Positions 60,334 through 64,000 of a stretch of 64,000 nt of DNA are shown here, in pieces (the stretch's first letter is position 1; each line of letters opens with the position of its first letter). Source of the stretch: Allobosea sp. TND4EK4 (GTDB lineage Bacteria > Pseudomonadota > Alphaproteobacteria > Rhizobiales > Beijerinckiaceae); NCBI RefSeq assembly GCF_900156025.1, contig NZ_FTMO01000006.1, positions 159,612 to 223,611 on the forward strand, in the 5' to 3' direction. The notes under the pieces were generated by a model. It had not been told where the DNA came from. It made no database searches and saw nothing but the letters and a program-made list of their open reading frames with translations. A program made the translations under genes and the position numbers.

Positions 60334-61926
60334 TCAGTTGCCGATGTCGACGCCGTAGAAGGTGTGGCGGCTGAAGGGAGAGAGCTTGAAGTCCTTCACC
60401 TCCTTGCGCACCGGCTTCAGCTGCACCGCATGGGCGATGGTGAACCAGGGCGACTGCTCCTTGAACACCACCTGCGCCTGCCGGTAGAGCTTCTCGCGCT
60501 CGGCCTGGTCGGTCACGGTCTTGGCCTTCACCACCAGATCCTCGAAGGGCTGGTAGCAGAACTTGGCGACGTTCGAGCCGTTGGTCTTGGCCGAGTCGCA
60601 GCCCAGCAGCGTGTGCAGGAAGTTGTCCGGGTCGCCATTGTCGCCGGTCCAGCCGAGCATGCCGGTCTGGTGCTCGCCCGCCTGCATGCGCTTGCGGTAC
60701 TCGCCCCATTCATAGGTCTTGATCTCGGCCTTGACGCCGATCTTCGCCAGATCCGCCTGCATCAGCTCGGCGATGCGCTTGGCGTTGGGGTTATAGGGGC
60801 GCTGCACCGGCATGGCCCAGAGGTCCATCTCCATGCCGTTCGGATAGCCGGCTTCCGCCAGTTCCTTCTTGGCGGCCTCCGGATCGAAGGGATCGTCCTT
60901 GATGGTCTCGTTATAGGACCACATCGAGGGCGGGATCGGGTTGGTGGCCGCGATGCCGCTGGACAGGTAGACGGCGTCGATGATCGCCTTCTTGTTGATC
61001 GCCTTGTTGATGGCGTGGCGCACCTTGACGTTGTCGAAGGGCTTCTTGGTCGTGTTGTAGGCGAGATAGCCGATGTTCAGGCCGGGCTGCTCCAGAATCT
61101 GGACGTTGGCGTCCTTCTTCATCGCGTCGAGATCGGCCGGGTTCGGATAGGGCATGACATGGCATTCGCCCTTCTGGAGCTTGGCCCAGCGCACCGACGC
61201 ATCGGGCGTGATCGCGAAGACGAGATCGTCGATCTTGGCCTTGCCGGCCCAGTAGTCCGCGAAGGCCTTGTAGCGGATGATCGCGTCCTTCTGATACTGC
61301 ACCAGGTAGAACGGGCCGGTGCCGATCGGGTCCTGGTCGATCTTCTCGGGCGTGCCCGCCTTCAGCATCGCGTCGGCATATTCCTTCGACTGCACGCTGG
61401 CATACTGCATCGCGAGGTCGGAGAGGAACGGCGCTTCCGGCTGGTTCAGCGTGATCTTGACGGTGTAGTCATCGACCTTCTCGACCGACTTCAAGAGCTT
61501 GGGCATGCCCATGTCGTTGAAGTAGGAGTGGTTCGAGCTGGTGACCTTGAAGAACGGGTGGTTTTCCTTCCACTGCCGCTCGATCATGAACATGATGTCG
61601 TCGGCGTTGAAATCGCGCGTCGGCTTGAACGTCTTGTTCGAATGCCACTTCACGCCTTTGCGCAGATGGAAGGTGTAGGTCAGGCCGTCGGCCGAGATGT
61701 CCCACTTCTCCGCCAGCGCCGGCTGGACCTTGGTGCCGCCGCGCTCGAACTGCACGAGGGTGTCGTAGATCTGCGTGTTGGCGTCGAAGGAGGTGCCGGT
61801 GGTGTTGACGCTCGGCGCGAAGTTCTCGGGGCTGCCCTCCGAGCAGTAGACCAGCGTCTTCGCCATCAGCGGCGAGGCCGCCATCAGCGCGGAGGCCGAC
61901 AGCGTCGCCAAAAGGATTTTCTTCAT
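60334..61926 (-). CDS. dppA: Dipeptide ABC substrate-binding protein DppA
   Basis: A 530-residue periplasmic binding protein. Signal peptide MKKILLATLSASALMAASPLMA, mature start KTLVYCSEGSPENFAPSVNTT, which closely follows enterobacterial DppA. AEKWDISADGLTYTFHLRKGVKWH (about 67-90) and FNADDIMFMIERQW are family hallmarks. The first gene of the operon, preceded by AAGGAGACATCC. It delivers di- or tripeptides to DppBC; heme or delta-aminolevulinate are alternatives seen in this family. Confidence 0.93.
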   Translation of the reverse strand: MKKILLATLSASALMAASPLMAKTLVYCSEGSPENFAPSVNTTGTSFDANTQIYDTLVQFERGGTKVQPALAEKWDISADGLTYTFHLRKGVKWHSNKTFKPTRDFNADDIMFMIERQWKENHPFFKVTSSNHSYFNDMGMPKLLKSVEKVDDYTVKITLNQPEAPFLSDLAMQYASVQSKEYADAMLKAGTPEKIDQDPIGTGPFYLVQYQKDAIIRYKAFADYWAGKAKIDDLVFAITPDASVRWAKLQKGECHVMPYPNPADLDAMKKDANVQILEQPGLNIGYLAYNTTKKPFDNVKVRHAINKAINKKAIIDAVYLSSGIAATNPIPPSMWSYNETIKDDPFDPEAAKKELAEAGYPNGMEMDLWAMPVQRPYNPNAKRIAELMQADLAKIGVKAEIKTYEWGEYRKRMQAGEHQTGMLGWTGDNGDPDNFLHTLLGCDSAKTNGSNVAKFCYQPFEDLVVKAKTVTDQAEREKLYRQAQVVFKEQSPWFTIAHAVQLKPVRKEVKDFKLSPFSRHTFYGVDIGN

Positions 61927-62242
61927 GGATGTCTCCTTGAGCGCCGCTTCGCCCCTCCGGCGAAGGCGGCCCTGTTTTGTCGGAAGCTCCGCAGGCCTGA
62001 GGCCCGGTGCTGCCTTGCCGGATAGTCTTATTGAAACTCGATTGGCAGGAATAGGGGTCCGAAAGGTGGTGTCGCGCGGGGCTCGGGGCAGGGTTAAGGC
62101 CGCCGGCCGCGTTCAGCGCTCCCCACAGGCCGCCCGCGAAATCCCGTAGCGGGCGAGCCCGCCGATGCCGCTCCACGGTCCGCTCCGGTTGATTTCCGGT
62201 GCGAAGCCCCCTCAGATGCGCGCCGCCGAAAAGGGGAGCGCG
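61927..62242. promoter_or_regulatory. Divergent control region of dppA and the fucose dehydrogenase gene
   Basis: A 316-base gap with no open frame I support. It has strong ribosome sites at both ends (AAGGAGACATCC for dppA, AAAGGGGAG for the dehydrogenase). A relatively AT-rich stretch near 62023-62055 is the likeliest promoter zone; no confident -35/-10 pair was found. Confidence 0.35.
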
Positions 62243-63268
62243 ATGACCGCCGGAGCGACTGCGACACCGATGCCCGAGGGTCGGCCGATCGCCGGGCTGA
62301 AGCCCAGCCTGATCGGCTTCGGCGGCGCGCCGCTCGGGGACCTCTACGGCCATCTCGAGGAGAAGACCGCGCAGGCGACGGTGACCGCGGCGCTTGGCGC
62401 CGGCATCAGCCTGATCGACACCTCGCCGCTCTACGGCCACGGCCTCTCCGAGCATCGCATCGGAGCAGCGCTGCGCAGCGTTCCGCGCGACAGCGTGATC
62501 CTCTCCACCAAGGTCGGCCGCTGGATGAGAGCCGGCGCGCCCAAGACGGACGGCTCCGGCTATGCCGGCGGCCTGCCGCATCCGGCCGTGATCGACTATT
62601 CCTATGACGGCGCCATGCGCTCGCTGGAGCAGTCCCTGCTCAGGCTCGGCACCGACCATGTCGATATCCTCCTGATCCACGACGTCGATGTCTGGACCCA
62701 TGGCGCGATGATGGAGCAGCGCTTCGCCGAGGCGATGGACGGCGCCTACAGGGCGCTGGAGAAGCTGCGCTCCGACGGCACGGTCAAGGCCATCGGCGTC
62801 GGCGTCAACGAATCCGAGATGTGCGAGCGCTTCGCCCGCGCCGGCGATTTCGACGTGATGATGCTGGCTGGCCGCTATTCGCTGCTGGAGCAGGGCGCGC
62901 TCGACGGCTTTCTGCCGCTGGCGCTGGAGAAGAGCATCGCGGTGATGCTGGCCGGCGTCTTCAATTCCGGCATCCTCGCGACGGGGGCCAGGCCCGGTGC
63001 GCATTACAACTACAAGCCGGCGCCTCCCGACATTCTCGCGAAGGTCGCGCGCATCGAGGCGGTCTGCGCGGCCCACGGCGTTGCCTTGCCGCAGGCGGCG
63101 CCGGCCTTCGCCTCCGCCCATCCTGCCGTCGCCACGGTCGTCCTCGGTGCGGTGACACCCGCCGAGATCGAGCGCAACGTCGCGCTGGTCGCCCGCCCCG
63201 TCCCCGCCGCCCTCTGGAGCGATCTGCGCGCCGGGGGGCTCATCCCCGCCCACGCCCCGGTGCCATGA
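62243..63268 (+). CDS. Aldo/keto reductase, L-fucose/D-threo-aldose 1-dehydrogenase type
   Basis: A 341-residue AKR with the catalytic tetrad visible: Asp in SLIDTSPLYG (about residue 51), Tyr in LYGHG (about 56), Lys in LSTKVGRW (about 91) and His in ILLIHDVD (about 146). LGAVTPAEIERN near the end binds NADP. The family covers L-fucose dehydrogenase and pyridoxal 4-dehydrogenase. The next gene is a FucU-like mutarotase that overlaps its stop, which favours L-fucose or a related sugar. The ATG at 62243 has AGGGGAG at five bases; upstream ATGs do not. Confidence 0.88.
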   Translation: MTAGATATPMPEGRPIAGLKPSLIGFGGAPLGDLYGHLEEKTAQATVTAALGAGISLIDTSPLYGHGLSEHRIGAALRSVPRDSVILSTKVGRWMRAGAPKTDGSGYAGGLPHPAVIDYSYDGAMRSLEQSLLRLGTDHVDILLIHDVDVWTHGAMMEQRFAEAMDGAYRALEKLRSDGTVKAIGVGVNESEMCERFARAGDFDVMMLAGRYSLLEQGALDGFLPLALEKSIAVMLAGVFNSGILATGARPGAHYNYKPAPPDILAKVARIEAVCAAHGVALPQAAPAFASAHPAVATVVLGAVTPAEIERNVALVARPVPAALWSDLRAGGLIPAHAPVP

Positions 63269-63714
63269 TGCTGAAATCGATCGACCCCGTTCTCGGCCCG
63301 GACCTGCTCTGGCTGCTCGCCGCCATGGGCCATGGCGACGACCTCGCGGTGGTCGATGCCAACCATCCCGCCGAGACGATCGCGCGGGCCACGACCACCG
63401 GCCGCATCGTGCGGCTGCCGGGCCTGACCATGGCGCGCGCCCTGCGCGCGATCCTCACCGTGCTGCCGATCGACGATTTCGAGCCCGATCCGATCCGCCG
63501 GATGCTGGTGGTGGGCGATGCCTCAGCCGTGCCGCTGGTGCAGCAGGAGGTGGCGGCGGAGGTGGCCGGCGCAGGCCTGCAGGCGGGCCCGCTGCCCGGC
63601 ATCGAGCGCTTCGCCTTCTACGAGGCGGCGCGCAGATCCTTCGGCGTGGTCCAGGTTGGCGATGCGCGGCCCTATGGCTGCTTTCTGCTCCGTAAGGGCG
63701 TGATCGCTGGCTAG
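63265..63714 (+). CDS. fucU: L-fucose mutarotase (RbsD/FucU family)
   Basis: A 149-residue RbsD/FucU protein. The catalytic His lies in MGHGDDLAVVDANHPAE (about residues 21-37); RFAFYEAARRSFGVVQVGD and the C-terminal YGCFLLRKGVI complete the fold. FucU interconverts fucose anomers so the dehydrogenase receives the correct form. ATGATG at 63265 overlaps the dehydrogenase stop by four bases, so the two are coupled. Confidence 0.9.
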   Translation: MMLKSIDPVLGPDLLWLLAAMGHGDDLAVVDANHPAETIARATTTGRIVRLPGLTMARALRAILTVLPIDDFEPDPIRRMLVVGDASAVPLVQQEVAAEVAGAGLQAGPLPGIERFAFYEAARRSFGVVQVGDARPYGCFLLRKGVIAG

Positions 63715-63739
63715 GCCTCGCTATCCGGCTAAATGAACA

Positions 63740-63848
63740 GTCATCCCGGACAAGCCGCTAAGCGGCGCCGATCCGGGATCCGTTCCGGAACGCTGTCGGT
63801 CAGGTTCCGGCATGGATCCCGGGTCTGTCTCCGGTCGCCCGGGACGAC
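63740..63848. repeat. Palindromic intergenic repeat (fourth copy)
   Basis: GTCATCCCGGACAAGCCG...CCGATCCGGGATCC and GGCATGGATCCCGGGTCT...CCCGGGACGAC; it lies between the convergent fucU and ftsK genes and belongs to the family at 44858, 47917 and 54172. Confidence 0.8.
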
Positions 63849-63868
63849 GCCAAGTCGGAACCGGGACC

Positions 63869-64000
63869 TCAATCCTCGTCGTCGATCCGGCTCACGCCAT
63901 CGACCAGGATCTCTCTTTTTCCGGCGTGGTTTGCGGGTCCGACGATGCCTTCGTGTTCCATGCGCTCCATGATGGATGCGGCGCGGTTGTAGCCGATCTG
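63869..64000 (-). CDS. ftsK: DNA translocase FtsK, C-terminal end only
   Basis: The last 43 codons of a minus-strand gene run off the right edge. They read [20 protein letters not shown], then [15 protein letters not shown], and end VSRIDDED. This is the FtsK gamma domain, the winged helix that reads KOPS sequences and activates XerCD at the dif site during chromosome segregation. The rest of the gene, with the motor domain, lies outside the window. The stop is at 63869-63871. Confidence 0.93.
   Translation of the reverse strand, partial: QIGYNRAASIMERMEHEGIVGPANHAGKREILVDGVSRIDDED

Noticed and set aside
1..64000. CRISPR arrays, tRNA/rRNA genes, insertion sequences, prophage, toxin-antitoxin or anti-phage systems
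   Set aside because: Looked for by repeat pattern, gene families and base composition; none seen.

Overview
The window is a 64 kb piece of a high-GC alphaproteobacterial chromosome. Two blocks point to the order Hyphomicrobiales (Rhizobiales). The first is pckA - chvI/chvG - hprK - EIIA(Man) - HPr - ahcY; the second is divL - tsaE/amgK - murU - addB - addA - trxA. A Bosea-like genus is my best guess, but nothing here proves it. No rRNA, tRNA, CRISPR array, phage or insertion sequence was seen. Coding density is high and base use looks even, so this reads as core chromosome with metabolic and transport cassettes, not as a genomic island.

Layout. 1-5.8 kb: end of an SDR gene, two Lrp/AsnC regulators, ornithine cyclodeaminase, a COG0523 GTPase with a Zur-like operator, arginase and a class II glutamine amidotransferase; this is largely an arginine-to-ornithine-to-proline module. 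6-10 kb: TRAP transporter small and large subunits plus an NhaD-like antiporter. 10-18.3 kb: a DUF4105 membrane protein, pckA, a HugZ-like protein, the ChvI/ChvG two-component system and the regulatory PTS proteins. 18.3-20 kb: ahcY with a strong palindromic operator and a terminator. 20-33 kb: divL (tyrosine in place of the kinase histidine), a TsaE-sugar kinase fusion and MurU (cell-wall sugar recycling), AddB/AddA (double-strand break repair), a DUF1345 protein, thioredoxin and DoxX. 33.6-39 kb: a class A PBP, an MFS drug exporter, diaminopropionate ammonia-lyase and its divergent AsnC regulator. 39-43 kb: a three-gene membrane dehydrogenase (gluconate 2-dehydrogenase type). 43-50.6 kb: a divergent ClC protein, a 2H phosphoesterase, a spermidine/iron-type ABC importer and an acetamidase/formamidase. 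50.7-54 kb: a Pat-like acyl-CoA synthetase/acetyltransferase and an SDR with a degenerate active site. 54-62 kb: a dipeptide ABC operon with two binding proteins. 62-64 kb: an L-fucose dehydrogenase/mutarotase pair and the C-terminus of FtsK.

Themes. Envelope and cell-cycle functions cluster in the middle (ChvG/ChvI, DivL, AmgK-MurU, PBP1A, FtsK), and two CtrA-like boxes lie upstream of divL and of the PBP gene. Carbon control is shared by pckA, ChvI/ChvG and the PTS relay. Several intergenic spaces carry one of two families of palindromic repeats. The least expected structure is the pckA terminator hairpin, whose loop holds the start codon of the next gene. I found no clear candidate for a wholly new system; the best leads are regulatory.
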